From positions 124,049 through 159,165 of the forward strand of contig MHBU01000027.1 of assembly GCA_001803395.1 (NCBI GenBank): a stretch of DNA of 35,117 nucleotides. Direction: 5' to 3'. The position numbers and the translations under genes are program-made. Below the pieces are notes generated by a model. The model did not search any database. It was not told the DNA's origin and saw only the letters and a program-made list of their open reading frames with translations. Below, one piece after another: positions 16,355 to 25,892 of this stretch (its first letter is position 1; each line of letters begins with the position of its first letter). This stretch comes from Methylotenera sp. RIFCSPLOWO2_02_FULL_45_14 (GTDB taxonomy: Bacteria; Pseudomonadota; Gammaproteobacteria; Burkholderiales; Methylophilaceae).

Positions 16355-18571
16355 ATGGAAACTCAAAACTCACCCATCACACAAGACCCGCTATTGGCTG
16401 GGCTTAACAACAAACAACTTGAGGCGGTTACTTTACCGCAACAATCCGCACTAATTTTAGCTGGAGCTGGCAGCGGTAAAACGCGCGTGCTTACCGCGCG
16501 AATTGCGTGGCTGATTCAAACCGGGCAAGTTTCGCCGACTGGTTTATTGGCGGTGACCTTTACCAATAAAGCCGCCAAAGAGATGCTCACGCGCATTACT
16601 GCATCACTTCCCATTAACACGCGCGGCATGTGGGTGGGTACGTTTCACGGCTTGTGTAACCGTTTATTGCGCGCGCATCATCGTGAGGCTGGCTTGCCGG
16701 CGAGTTTTCAAATTTTAGATATAGCAGATCAATTGTCTGTGATCAAACGCTTGATGAAGCTGATGAATGTGGATGATGAAAAATTTCCGCCTAAGCAAGT
16801 ACAAAACTTTATCAATGGTTGTAAAGATGAAGGTTTGCGTGCACATGCGGTGGAAGCCTACGACTCACATTCACAAAAAATGCGTGAGATTTTTGAAGAA
16901 TACGATAAGCAATGCCAGCGCGATGGCGTGGCTGATTTTGCCGAGCTTTTATTGCGTTGTTATGAACTACTTGGGCGCGATGCGAATATTCGCCAGCATT
17001 ACCAAAGCCGCTTTAAATATATATTAGTGGATGAGTTTCAAGATACTAATCAACTGCAATACTTGTGGCTAAAATTACTGGCAGGCAAAGATAATTGCAT
17101 GTTTGCTGTAGGGGATGATGACCAATCTATTTACGGCTTTCGCGGTGCGCGCGTGGGCAATATGCGTGATTTTGAAAAAGATTTCAACATTCAGCACATC
17201 GTTAAATTAGAAGAAAATTACCGCTCACACAGCAACATTTTAAATGCCGCCAATGCGATTATTTCTCACAACACCAATCGCTTAGGCAAAAACTTATGGA
17301 CTGCTGCAGGCGCAGGCGAACCCGTGCGTGTGTATGACGCTTATAACGACACCGATGAAGCGCAGTTTATTGTAGATGAAATTAAAATGCTGCATTGCGA
17401 AGGCACTTCATTAGGCGACATTGCCCTGCTGTATCGCTCCAATGCGCAATCACGCATCTTGGAACATGCCTTATTTTCTGCCAATTTACCTTACAGAGTT
17501 TATGGCGGCTTGCGCTTTTTTGAACGCGCCGAGATTAAACATGCGCTGGCTTACATGCGCTTGATTGCCAACGCGAATGACGACACGGCTTTGTTGCGCG
17601 TCATTAACTTCCCTACGCGCGGCATTGGGGCACGTAGCTTAGAGCAATTACAAGAATCTGCACGTGCGGAAAATTGCAGCATCTGGCAAGCGGCAATCAA
17701 CAAGGTTGGCAACGGCAAGCTTGGCGCTAAAGGCATTGAAGGCTTTGTTGCGCTCATCAGGCACATGGTCGATAACGCTTATGGCATCAGCTTACCTGAA
17801 TTGGCGGAGCTTGCTACTACCATGTCTGGCTTAACTGCACATTATGAAAACGATAAAGAAGGCGAAGACCGCATTGAAAACTTGAAGGAGTTAGTCACAG
17901 CGGCAGTCTCATTCACCAATCAAGATTTTGGTAACCACAACAACGTAGATGGCGAAACGGAACAAGATTTACTCACGCAGTTTTTAAGCCATGCCAGCTT
18001 GGAAGCGGGCGAACACCAAGCTGATGTCGGGCGTGAAGCTTTGCAACTGATGACAGTGCATGCCTCCAAAGGTCTGGAATTTAAAGCGGTATTCATCAGC
18101 GGCCTAGAAGAAGGCTTATGCCCGCATGAGCAAAGCTTGTATGAAAATAGAGGCCTGGAAGAAGAACGCCGCTTGATGTATGTAGCTGTTACACGCGCGC
18201 GGCAACGCTTGTATTTAAGCCATGCACAAAGCCGCATGTTACATGGCAAAGTGCGTTATGGCATTCCTTCACGTTTTTTAGATGAAATTCCTGAAGAATT
18301 GTTAAAACGTTTAAATACCAAACCAGTCACCAGGTCTGGCAGTGGTCGCGACTATAGCGAACTGCCGGCCATGATGAGTAAACAACAAAGTAGCACTCAG
18401 AAAAATGCCATGCCGTGGAAAATAGGTCAGCAAGTGACCCATGCTAAATTTGGTAACGGCGTGGTAGTGAGCTACGAAGGCAACGCGAATGACATGCGCA
18501 TACAGGTAAATTTTGGCCGCGAAGGCCTAAAATGGCTAGCATTAGAGTTTGCTAAACTCAATCCCATTTAG
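16355..18571 (+). CDS. uvrD: DNA helicase II (UvrD)
   Basis: From the ATG at 16355 this is a 738-residue superfamily 1 helicase. Motif I is LAGAGSGKTRVLTARI (about residue 35), motif II is VDEFQDTNQLQY, motif III is GDDDQSIYGFRGA, motif V-VI is LMTVHASKGLEFKAVFISGLEEGLCPHE with EERRLMYVAVTRARQRLYL, and the C-terminus has a Tudor-like segment (HAKFGNGVVVSYEG). UvrD unwinds DNA in mismatch and nucleotide excision repair and strips RecA filaments. The betaproteobacterial stretch INTRGMWVGTFHGLCNRLLRAHHREAG supports UvrD over Rep. A TTG 33 bases upstream is in frame but falls in the -35 box, so it is not the start. Confidence 0.96.
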   Translation: METQNSPITQDPLLAGLNNKQLEAVTLPQQSALILAGAGSGKTRVLTARIAWLIQTGQVSPTGLLAVTFTNKAAKEMLTRITASLPINTRGMWVGTFHGLCNRLLRAHHREAGLPASFQILDIADQLSVIKRLMKLMNVDDEKFPPKQVQNFINGCKDEGLRAHAVEAYDSHSQKMREIFEEYDKQCQRDGVADFAELLLRCYELLGRDANIRQHYQSRFKYILVDEFQDTNQLQYLWLKLLAGKDNCMFAVGDDDQSIYGFRGARVGNMRDFEKDFNIQHIVKLEENYRSHSNILNAANAIISHNTNRLGKNLWTAAGAGEPVRVYDAYNDTDEAQFIVDEIKMLHCEGTSLGDIALLYRSNAQSRILEHALFSANLPYRVYGGLRFFERAEIKHALAYMRLIANANDDTALLRVINFPTRGIGARSLEQLQESARAENCSIWQAAINKVGNGKLGAKGIEGFVALIRHMVDNAYGISLPELAELATTMSGLTAHYENDKEGEDRIENLKELVTAAVSFTNQDFGNHNNVDGETEQDLLTQFLSHASLEAGEHQADVGREALQLMTVHASKGLEFKAVFISGLEEGLCPHEQSLYENRGLEEERRLMYVAVTRARQRLYLSHAQSRMLHGKVRYGIPSRFLDEIPEELLKRLNTKPVTRSGSGRDYSELPAMMSKQQSSTQKNAMPWKIGQQVTHAKFGNGVVVSYEGNANDMRIQVNFGREGLKWLALEFAKLNPI

Positions 18572-18591
18572 AGGTGCCTTTAAGTTAATTA

Positions 18592-19335
18592 CTAATTTGG
18601 ACTGCTTGGATTTTCAATACTAAAAACATCTACATAACTGGTATATAAGCTCGTCATCATCACCGGCACCACGACAACCAAGCCTAAGCCAAACGGAATA
18701 ATTGCTATAATTAGCAAAGCCATAAAAATGAAGCCATAGAGCAAAAAGGGCAACATGTTTGTTAAACAAGCAACAAAGCTTAATTTCATGGCATCCACTG
18801 CGCTTAGGTTATGTAGCCCGGCTAATATAGGTGCAAACCAATAAGCCATCAGAATTGGCATAATAAAAAGCATGGCAATCAATATTGGCAACATCATGGC
18901 ACTAGCCTGCTCTGGGCTTAAATCCTTGCCTTGTACCAGCAGCTCGATGGTTTGTTTATCCAGCGCCAACACCACAAAAACTGCGACGACCAACAAGCCC
19001 ACCATGTAAATGCCACCCACGGCAATAAGCTGTGCGGTGTTCTTTTTAAAGCCCTCAAACAAGTGATTGATTTCTAAATCTTGATTGCGTGTGAGCGCCT
19101 GGCAGCCCCACATCATGCCAGCAGCAAACACAGGGGCTAACAGCGTGCTGACCACAGAGCCCACGACTGGCAATAGTGAAACAGGAATCATAATTGCCAG
19201 GTAAATGACTAATAAAATAATCCACATGGCAGGGTTGGCTTTAAATAAATGAAAACCACTCACTATCCAAGCCCAGGCATTGGCTGCCGGCACTTGCTTT
19301 ATGGTTAATGGTTGGTTTTGTAGGTTTTCTGCCAT
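18592..19335 (-). CDS. BPSS1780-like multi-pass membrane protein
   Basis: From the ATG at 19335 this is a 247-residue hydrophobic protein with about five or six membrane segments: residues around 30-50, 55-75, 110-130, 150-170 and two near the C-terminus. The N-terminus (LTIKQVPAANAWAWIVSGFHLFKANPAMW) is what I recall from the BPSS1780 family of betaproteobacteria. The function is unknown. An in-frame TTG 24 bases earlier lacks support. It lies between uvrD (convergent) and thrB (same strand, about 57 bases). Confidence 0.8.
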   Translation of the reverse strand: MAENLQNQPLTIKQVPAANAWAWIVSGFHLFKANPAMWIILLVIYLAIMIPVSLLPVVGSVVSTLLAPVFAAGMMWGCQALTRNQDLEINHLFEGFKKNTAQLIAVGGIYMVGLLVVAVFVVLALDKQTIELLVQGKDLSPEQASAMMLPILIAMLFIMPILMAYWFAPILAGLHNLSAVDAMKLSFVACLTNMLPFLLYGFIFMALLIIAIIPFGLGLVVVVPVMMTSLYTSYVDVFSIENPSSPN

Positions 19336-19392
19336 GATATCTAATCTTTCACTATTCAACTGTGCGCATAACTGTATTTGTGGGCACCAATA

Positions 19393-20325
19393 TCAGCGCA
19401 ATTCAGTACGCAATTTAAGTATATATTTAAAGTGATCAGGGTCTTTTGCATGGGTTAACTCACCCGCTTGCGGATAAATTTGATCATACAAACGAGAGAG
19501 CCAAAAGCGCAAGGCGGCAATGCACAATAAGCTATGCCAAGCCGTTTGTTCCGCTGGCGTAAACGGCCTTAGCGCTTGATACGCTTGCAACATGGCGTTT
19601 AATTTGGGCGCATCTAAACACCCATCAGCTTGTATGCACCAGTCGTTCACGGCAATCGCCAAGTCATACGCTAACACATCATCACACGCATAGTAAAAAT
19701 CTATTAAGCCACCAACTTTATCGCCATCAAACAATACGTTATCGCGGAACAAGTCTGCGTGGATGACGCCATGTGGCAATGGCGCGGCATCAAATGCAGC
19801 TTGAAACGCTAATGTATTTGATAATAACTGCTGATCATCCGGTGATAAATGTGCGATTACTTTTTGCGCCGTTTGAGCACGCCATTCGGCATCACGCGGG
19901 TTGCGATGTTCTGCTTGCGGTACAAATGACTGTCCTGCAATATGCATTTTTGCCAGTACTGCGCCAACTTCTGCACAATGCGTAACGCTAGGTACGGTGA
20001 CATCTTGCCCTTTTAGGCAACTAATCAATACAGCAGGCTTACCATTTAGCATGTGCAAACTGGTGCCAGATTGACTGCAAATGGGCTTGGGGCAAGGCAC
20101 GCCATGTGTGGCCAGATGGCTCATTAGGTCAATAAAATAAGGCAGCTCATCAATTGTATTATGCTCAAACAACGTGAGTACGTATTTGTTTTGTGTGGTG
20201 GTAACAAAATAATTGGTATTGGTAATACCTGAAGAAATACCTTTTAATTCAACAAGCTCGCCTATTGCGTAATCTTGAAGCCACACTTGTAATTGTTGAA
20301 TACTAACGGAGGTAAATACAGACAT
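19393..20325 (-). CDS. thrB: homoserine kinase, APH-fold type
   Basis: The 310-residue protein has the aminoglycoside phosphotransferase fold of the Pseudomonas/Neisseria-type ThrB. It starts MSVFTSVSIQQLQVWLQDYAIGELVELKGISSGITNTNYFV. The catalytic loop is VIHADLFRDNVLFDGDKVGGLIDFYYACDD, with the Brenner motif HADLFRDN and the metal-binding Asp of IDF. It phosphorylates homoserine in threonine synthesis. This type is unrelated to the GHMP-fold ThrB of E. coli. It sits two genes from polA, together with the DUF2782 gene, an arrangement I recognise from other betaproteobacteria. A terminator separates it from the DUF2782 gene, so it should have its own promoter. Confidence 0.93.
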   Translation of the reverse strand: MSVFTSVSIQQLQVWLQDYAIGELVELKGISSGITNTNYFVTTTQNKYVLTLFEHNTIDELPYFIDLMSHLATHGVPCPKPICSQSGTSLHMLNGKPAVLISCLKGQDVTVPSVTHCAEVGAVLAKMHIAGQSFVPQAEHRNPRDAEWRAQTAQKVIAHLSPDDQQLLSNTLAFQAAFDAAPLPHGVIHADLFRDNVLFDGDKVGGLIDFYYACDDVLAYDLAIAVNDWCIQADGCLDAPKLNAMLQAYQALRPFTPAEQTAWHSLLCIAALRFWLSRLYDQIYPQAGELTHAKDPDHFKYILKLRTELR

Positions 20326-20407
20326 AGTGAACTAATTGAACAGTGAAATGAGTAAATTGAAATAAAGGGTAGCGTAAGAATTTAAAATGGAATAACAAAG
20401 CGCAATA

Positions 20408-20436
20408 AACAAAGAGGGGGTTACCCCCTCTTTGTT
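20408..20436. terminator. terminator between the DUF2782 gene and thrB
   Basis: AACAAAGAGGGGG (20408-20420) and CCCCCTCTTTGTT (20424-20436) form a 13-bp perfect stem with loop TTA. On the minus strand the stem runs into TTTGTTTATT, which fits termination of the DUF2782 transcript. Confidence 0.88.
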
Positions 20437-20453
20437 GACATGCAATCGTTATT

Positions 20454-20825
20454 CTAAAATCTAAAAATTGTCCATTTAGGAATAATTAACGGTTGCATTG
20501 GACCGTCGTTAATCCAGCCACCATCCTGGTCTTCTTTATGTAAATAATAGGGTACACCATGCGCCGGGGTGATTTTCATCATATAAAGCTGACCATTGAT
20601 GCGGTATTCTTCAATGGTTTCACCTTCTTTTTTAATAATGGTGATTTGCGGTTCATCAGGATTATCGTCACTGCTGATGGTGGGCGGAGGGATTTCCTCT
20701 AACGGTTGTAAATCAGCTGGTGATATTTTTTTGTCTTGCGCCTGTACCAATAAAGGCAGCAACATCAACGCCATAAACCACACACCTGCACGCTTCCAAC
20801 TTTTGTTTTGATCACGATTTTGCAT
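20454..20825 (-). CDS. DUF2782 family periplasmic protein
   Basis: From the ATG at 20825 this is a 123-residue protein with an N-terminal signal (SWKRAGVWFMALMLLPLLVQAQ) and a DUF2782 core: PPPTISSDDNPDEPQITIIKKEGETIEEYRINGQLYMMKITPAHGVPYYLHK. DUF2782 proteins are small exported proteins of unknown function commonly found next to polA in betaproteobacteria. The frame opens earlier at a GTG, but the ATG follows a GGTGGTAGG stretch that can serve as ribosome site. It is followed by its own terminator. Confidence 0.88.
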   Translation of the reverse strand: MQNRDQNKSWKRAGVWFMALMLLPLLVQAQDKKISPADLQPLEEIPPPTISSDDNPDEPQITIIKKEGETIEEYRINGQLYMMKITPAHGVPYYLHKEDQDGGWINDGPMQPLIIPKWTIFRF

Positions 20826-20903
20826 ACGCCTACCACCCACCTTTATAAGTAAATCTTAGCAACGATTTATTCTATCAAATTACACGTCATATAACGCTAT
20901 TCA

Positions 20904-21632
20904 TTATAAATAAAGCTGAACTTGTTCTTCTTCTGCTGACAATTTAAACCCACGTGTTTCATAATGCTTAAATATAGCCTCCACAATCTGCGCTGGATCA
21001 TCGATCACTTGTATCAAATCCAAGTCCTCCACCGAAATCATTTGTTCATCCACCAAAGTTGTTTTAACCCAATCGAGCAAACCACGCCAAAACGCCTCAC
21101 ACACTAAAATAATCGGCATTTTTAAGGTTTTACCCGTCTGTATCAGTGTAATCGCTTCCATCACTTCATCCAGCGTACCAAAGCCGCCTGGCATCACCAC
21201 ATAAGCACTAGCGTACTTAACAAACATCACTTTACGCATAAAAAAGTGTTTAAAATTTTGGCTGACATCTTGATACGGATTGCGTGTCTGTTCGTGCGGC
21301 AATTCAATATTGAGGCCGATACTGGGCGACTTTCCTGGAAAAGCGCCTTTGTTAGCAGCCTCCATAATGCCAGGTCCACCGCCTGAAATCACACTAAAGC
21401 CCGCATCGCTGAGTAAGCGCGCAACTTCTTCTGTCAACTTGTAATAAGGATGATCTACCGATGTGCGTGCGCTGCCAAAAATAGAAACCGCAGGTGTAAT
21501 TTCTTTAAGGCGTTCCGTAGCGTCCACAAATTCTGCCATAATCTCGAATGCATGCCATGATTCATGGCCTGTTTGATGTTGCCCCTGCAAATCAGGATTA
21601 GTAGTTTTTGGCACTTTTTTTGAAATAGACAT
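20904..21632 (-). CDS. LOG/TIGR00730 family Rossmann-fold nucleotide phosphoribohydrolase-like protein
   Basis: The 242-residue protein has the family motifs SVISGGGPGIMEAANKGA and PGGFGTLDEVMEAITLIQTGK (PGGxGTxxE), which bind the nucleotide phosphate and hold the catalytic glutamate. LOG-type members release base from nucleoside 5'-monophosphates; older records call them lysine decarboxylase, which is not supported by the fold. The substrate in this organism is open. A good AGGAAGG ribosome site precedes the ATG. It diverges from polA. Confidence 0.9.
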   Translation of the reverse strand: MSISKKVPKTTNPDLQGQHQTGHESWHAFEIMAEFVDATERLKEITPAVSIFGSARTSVDHPYYKLTEEVARLLSDAGFSVISGGGPGIMEAANKGAFPGKSPSIGLNIELPHEQTRNPYQDVSQNFKHFFMRKVMFVKYASAYVVMPGGFGTLDEVMEAITLIQTGKTLKMPIILVCEAFWRGLLDWVKTTLVDEQMISVEDLDLIQVIDDPAQIVEAIFKHYETRGFKLSAEEEQVQLYL

Positions 21633-21786
21633 AATCTCGCCTTCCTTATTTATTTTAAACTAAAAATTCAAAGGTTTAAGCGAGACTAGGCGCAAAACAT
21701 TTTTTAGACGCGCCGCATATGTTTTATTATGCAAGTGGCTTAAAAATGTTGGCAACAACGTATCGCGACAACCTTTGGATTTTTAT

Positions 21787-24561
21787 ATGAAAACTTTGTT
21801 ATTAGTTGACGGCTCATCGTACCTGTATCGCGCCTTTCACGCCATGCCTGACTTAAGAAATAGTCAAAATGAACCGACAGGGGCGATACAAGGCGTACTC
21901 AATATGTTGCGTCGCTTACATAAAGATTACCCCTCAGATTATAGCGCGTGTGTTTTTGATGCAAAAGGCAAAACTTTTCGTGACGATATTTATCCAGACT
22001 ATAAAGCCAACCGCGCGAGTATGCCAGACGATTTACGCCCGCAAATAGAACCTTTGCATGAGGCGATTAAAGCCTTAGGCTGGCCACTGATTATGGAAAA
22101 TGGCGTTGAAGCTGACGATGTGATTGGCGCGCTCGCCAAGCAGGCAGAACGCGAGGGGGTGCGCGTGATTATTTCTACTGGCGATAAAGATATTGCACAG
22201 TTGGTGAATGCGCACATCACGGTCATCAACACCATGCGCGATGCTTTCAGAAAGGTCGATGATGTACTCGACATCGCAGGCGTTGAAAAGAAATTTGGCA
22301 TCCCACCGAGCTTGATGGTGGATTACCTGGTTTTAATCGGTGACACTTCAGACAATGTGCCAGGGGTTGAAAAAGTAGGGCCAAAAACTGCGGTAAAATG
22401 GCTCACGCAATACGGTTCGCTAGAGAATATTGTCGCCAATGCTGATGAAATCAAAGGCGTTGTGGGCGAGAACTTACGTAAAGCCTTGCCATGGCTGCCG
22501 ACCGCACGTGAGCTGATTACGATTCGTTGCGATGTAGGTATCCAGGAAAATCTTGCCGACCTCGCGCCGCAAGCGATAGATAAAGCTAAGTTAGCTGAAT
22601 TGTTTGATCGCTTTGAGTTTAAGAGTTGGAGACGCGAGCTAGATAACATGCCAGACGGCGGGAAGCCGAGTGGTTCGACCAGCTCACCACGAAGCACCAA
22701 CGATAACACCACGTTCCCTGAGCCAGTCAAAGTGCATGCGTATCAGACAAACACCAGCCGCAACTATGAAACCATTTTAACCAACGAGCAATTAGATTCT
22801 TGGCTTGCCAAAATAAGTACGGCCGAGCTTGTTTGCTTTGATACCGAAACCACCGCACTCGACCCCATGACCGCAAAAATCGTCGGCATGTCATTCTCTG
22901 TCGAGGCTGGCAGTGCCGCGTATTTGCCACTAAAACACGATTATTTTGATGCGCCTGACCAGCTTGATTTTGCCCAAACACTCGCCAAAGTAAAACCAAT
23001 TTTAGAAAATGCAAATATCAAAAAAGTTGGTCAAAACCTTAAGTACGATCAACACGTGCTAGCCAACCACGGCATCGCACTTAACGGCATTGCGCACGAC
23101 ACCATGCTGCAATCTTACGTGTTTGAATCGCACAAAACGCATGGCATGGATGCCCTTGCAGAGCGCCATTTGGGCTTGCAAACCATCACTTTTGAGCAAG
23201 TTGCAGGCAAAGGCGCCAAGCAAGTGAGTTTCAACCAAGTCACAGTAGAAGTCGCCGCCGAATACGCCGCTGAAGATGCCGATATTACCCTGCAATTGCA
23301 TCAGGCCATGTACCCACAAATCGCGTCAGATGAAAAGCTGGACTACATCTACAGCCAAATTGAAATGCCCAGCGCCAACGTGCTGTTTACCATTGAGCGT
23401 AACGGCGTGTTAATAGATAGAGACATGCTCAATATTCAAAGCAATGAAATCGGCACAAAATTAGTTGCCCTAGAAAACCAGGCGTACGAGCTTGCAGGGC
23501 AGCCGTTTAATTTAGCCTCACCCAAACAATTGCAAGAAATTTTATTCGACAAGCTAGGCATCAAACCACTCAAAAAAACACCCAGCGGCGCGCCTTCTAC
23601 CGATGAAGATGTGTTGCAAGAATTAGCGCTAGATCACCCGCTGCCTAAAGTTTTATTGGAGTATCGCGGGCTAGCCAAATTAAAATCCACCTACACCGAC
23701 AAACTGCCGCGCATGATTAACCCAGCTACAGGCCGCGTGCATACTAGCTATAATCAGGCAGTAGCGATTACCGGGCGCTTAGCCAGCTCTGATCCCAATT
23801 TGCAAAATATCCCTGTGCGCTCGGCTGAAGGCCGCCGTATTCGCGAAGCCTTTATCGCCCCACAAGGGTGTCATATTGTATCTGCCGATTATTCTCAAAT
23901 TGAACTACGCATCATGGCGCATCTCTCGCAAGATGCAGGCATGCTGCAAGCCTTTGCCAATAATGAGGATATTCACCGCCACACCGCATCTGAGATTTTT
24001 GGCGTGGAACGTGAGGCGGTAGATAATGAGCAGCGCCGTTACGCCAAAGTGATTAACTTTGGCTTGATTTACGGCATGAGCGCGTTTGGTTTGGCGCAAA
24101 ATCTCAATATCGAACGCAGTGCCGCCCAAAGCTACATAGAACGCTATTTTGCGCGCTACCCCGGCGTGCGCGAATACATGCAAAACACGCGAGAAATCGC
24201 CAAACAAAAAGGCTATGTAGAAACCTACTTCGGCCGCCGATTATGGGTGCCGGAAATCAACAGTGCCAACGGCATGAGGCGAGCAGGTGCAGAACGCGCC
24301 GCCATCAATGCACCGATGCAAGGCACAGCAGCAGACCTGATAAAACTTGCCATGATTGCCGTAGACAAATGGCTGAAAGATGAAAAGCTTCAAAGCAAAC
24401 TCATCATGCAAGTACACGATGAATTAGTACTGGAAGTGCCTGAAAATGAACTGGAGTTGGTGAAAAATACCTTGCCACAACTGATGCAAAATGTAGCTAA
24501 ACTGGATGTGCCATTATTGGCTGAGGTAGGCGTTGGTAACAACTGGGAAAGTGCGCATTAA
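21787..24561 (+). CDS. polA: DNA polymerase I
   Basis: From the ATG at 21787 this is a 924-residue PolA with all three domains. The 5'-3' exonuclease is at about 1-290 (LLLVDGSSYLYRAFHAMP). The 3'-5' proofreading domain begins with an intact DTET (VCFDTETTALDPM), so proofreading looks active. The family A polymerase shows SADYSQIELRIMAHLS and the terminal QVHDELVLEV. It fills gaps in repair and removes Okazaki primers. An in-frame TTG lies 12 bases earlier; the ATG gives the normal N-terminus. The linker at residues about 295-316 is encoded by a palindromic repeat-like stretch. It converges with the GGDEF gene over 19 bases, with no terminator visible. Confidence 0.97.
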   Translation: MKTLLLVDGSSYLYRAFHAMPDLRNSQNEPTGAIQGVLNMLRRLHKDYPSDYSACVFDAKGKTFRDDIYPDYKANRASMPDDLRPQIEPLHEAIKALGWPLIMENGVEADDVIGALAKQAEREGVRVIISTGDKDIAQLVNAHITVINTMRDAFRKVDDVLDIAGVEKKFGIPPSLMVDYLVLIGDTSDNVPGVEKVGPKTAVKWLTQYGSLENIVANADEIKGVVGENLRKALPWLPTARELITIRCDVGIQENLADLAPQAIDKAKLAELFDRFEFKSWRRELDNMPDGGKPSGSTSSPRSTNDNTTFPEPVKVHAYQTNTSRNYETILTNEQLDSWLAKISTAELVCFDTETTALDPMTAKIVGMSFSVEAGSAAYLPLKHDYFDAPDQLDFAQTLAKVKPILENANIKKVGQNLKYDQHVLANHGIALNGIAHDTMLQSYVFESHKTHGMDALAERHLGLQTITFEQVAGKGAKQVSFNQVTVEVAAEYAAEDADITLQLHQAMYPQIASDEKLDYIYSQIEMPSANVLFTIERNGVLIDRDMLNIQSNEIGTKLVALENQAYELAGQPFNLASPKQLQEILFDKLGIKPLKKTPSGAPSTDEDVLQELALDHPLPKVLLEYRGLAKLKSTYTDKLPRMINPATGRVHTSYNQAVAITGRLASSDPNLQNIPVRSAEGRRIREAFIAPQGCHIVSADYSQIELRIMAHLSQDAGMLQAFANNEDIHRHTASEIFGVEREAVDNEQRRYAKVINFGLIYGMSAFGLAQNLNIERSAAQSYIERYFARYPGVREYMQNTREIAKQKGYVETYFGRRLWVPEINSANGMRRAGAERAAINAPMQGTAADLIKLAMIAVDKWLKDEKLQSKLIMQVHDELVLEVPENELELVKNTLPQLMQNVAKLDVPLLAEVGVGNNWESAH
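22671..22732. repeat. dispersed palindromic repeat-like element inside polA linker
   Basis: TTCGACCAGCTCACCACGAA (22674-22693) and CCCTGAGCCAGTCAAAG (22716-22732) are diverged inverted halves of the same dispersed motif family as the one in bioA. The stretch is in frame and encodes the Ser/Thr/Asn-rich linker between the 5'-3' and 3'-5' exonuclease domains. Confidence 0.55.
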
Positions 24562-24580
24562 ACATCAACTTGCGAACTAA

Positions 24581-25753
24581 TTATTCTACTGCGGTACGTT
24601 CATTAACGGTTTCTTGCATTGTAGGATCAAAGTGACGCACCCTGTTACGCCCTGCTTTTTTTGCCAGATACATGGCAATATCAGCGTGTTTAAGCAGTTC
24701 TTCGTGCGATTTCCCATGATCGCCAAACATGGCAATGCCAACACTTGGGGTGCTATGGTATTCATACGCATTAAGTTGATACGGGCGGTTAAGGCTAGTC
24801 GTAATTTGGTTGCCGATTGTTTCTACTTGGGTGACCGCCTCCGCATGGTCTTCACTCAAATCCTCTAGCACCACCACAAATTCATCACCCCCTAAACGGG
24901 CGACGGTATCACTTTCGCGTACGCAGTCTAATAAGCGTTCAGCTACTTGTTTAAGCAGCAAATCACCCATGTCATGTCCCAGGGTGTCATTGAGCATTTT
25001 GAAGTGGTCTAAATCTAAAAACAACAATGCGCCGCGCCTGCTCGTGCGTGTACTTATGGCAAGTGCATGGTTAAGTCTGTCGAGTAATAATCGACGATTA
25101 GGCAGGTTGGTCAATGAATCATAAAACGCAAGTTGCTTAATTTCTTTTTCACGCTCTATTGCATCAAAATGCAACGTAATGTTTTCCATTAGATTGCCAT
25201 TGATATTACGTATGCTACTCAGTAAAAAAATCAGGTATAAGACCCCGGAAATACCCATCGTGATAGAAACGTCATCCCCAGCAAAAAATAGGCGGATTAA
25301 AATCGGAGTAAGCGTAATTAAGGTGTATGCAATTGCGCTAACAAGATCAACCGAGTAAGAAACAATAACGCCAGCAGACATGCCTGTGAGTACGAAAATA
25401 ACAAACATTTGATGCTGAAGGTGGTCTGGGGGAAACATCAGGACGCTAGTAGCACCCCATAGCAGGCCACTGATAATCAGCCCTAAGCGAAATTGTGTTA
25501 ACCGTTTATTGACAGTTGCCGTATCGGTTGCCGGGTAACGCTGGTGATTAAAAGTAATGATCATGCGAACGATGTTGACGATAAATATCACAACCAACCA
25601 GCCGATAATGACATGCGCCTCAATCACGTCGCGCTGCATGTAAGCCAGTATGATAGCAAGCAAAGTGCTGGCAACTAATGTTCTACTACTAGCCGCTAAA
25701 AGTTGCTCTAATTGTGCCGCTTGTACGGCTGTTTTTTTGATTGAATCATTCAT
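24581..25753 (-). CDS. membrane-bound diguanylate cyclase (GGDEF)
   Basis: The 390-residue protein has about six membrane segments in residues 25-190 without a recognisable periplasmic sensor domain, then a GGDEF domain. The active-site GGDEF is intact at 288-292, preceded five residues earlier by RESD (279-282), which fits the inhibitory I-site RxxD. It should make cyclic di-GMP from two GTP and be product-inhibited. The usual start of the domain, YDSLTNLPNRRLLLDRL, is clear. The signal sensed cannot be told from the sequence. It is transcribed alone, toward polA. Confidence 0.93.
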   Translation of the reverse strand: MNDSIKKTAVQAAQLEQLLAASSRTLVASTLLAIILAYMQRDVIEAHVIIGWLVVIFIVNIVRMIITFNHQRYPATDTATVNKRLTQFRLGLIISGLLWGATSVLMFPPDHLQHQMFVIFVLTGMSAGVIVSYSVDLVSAIAYTLITLTPILIRLFFAGDDVSITMGISGVLYLIFLLSSIRNINGNLMENITLHFDAIEREKEIKQLAFYDSLTNLPNRRLLLDRLNHALAISTRTSRRGALLFLDLDHFKMLNDTLGHDMGDLLLKQVAERLLDCVRESDTVARLGGDEFVVVLEDLSEDHAEAVTQVETIGNQITTSLNRPYQLNAYEYHSTPSVGIAMFGDHGKSHEELLKHADIAMYLAKKAGRNRVRHFDPTMQETVNERTAVE

Positions 25754-25892
25754 TAAGCATTATTTTTAAACAGAATTAATTCCAACTTTATGCTAGCATC
25801 GGCTTCATTATGTAGCATGTTGTTGCTGAGCTCAACCAGTTTGTCAACGTGCTATCAGTGATATATCCACCTCGTTTAAAAAAGATGTCCTC

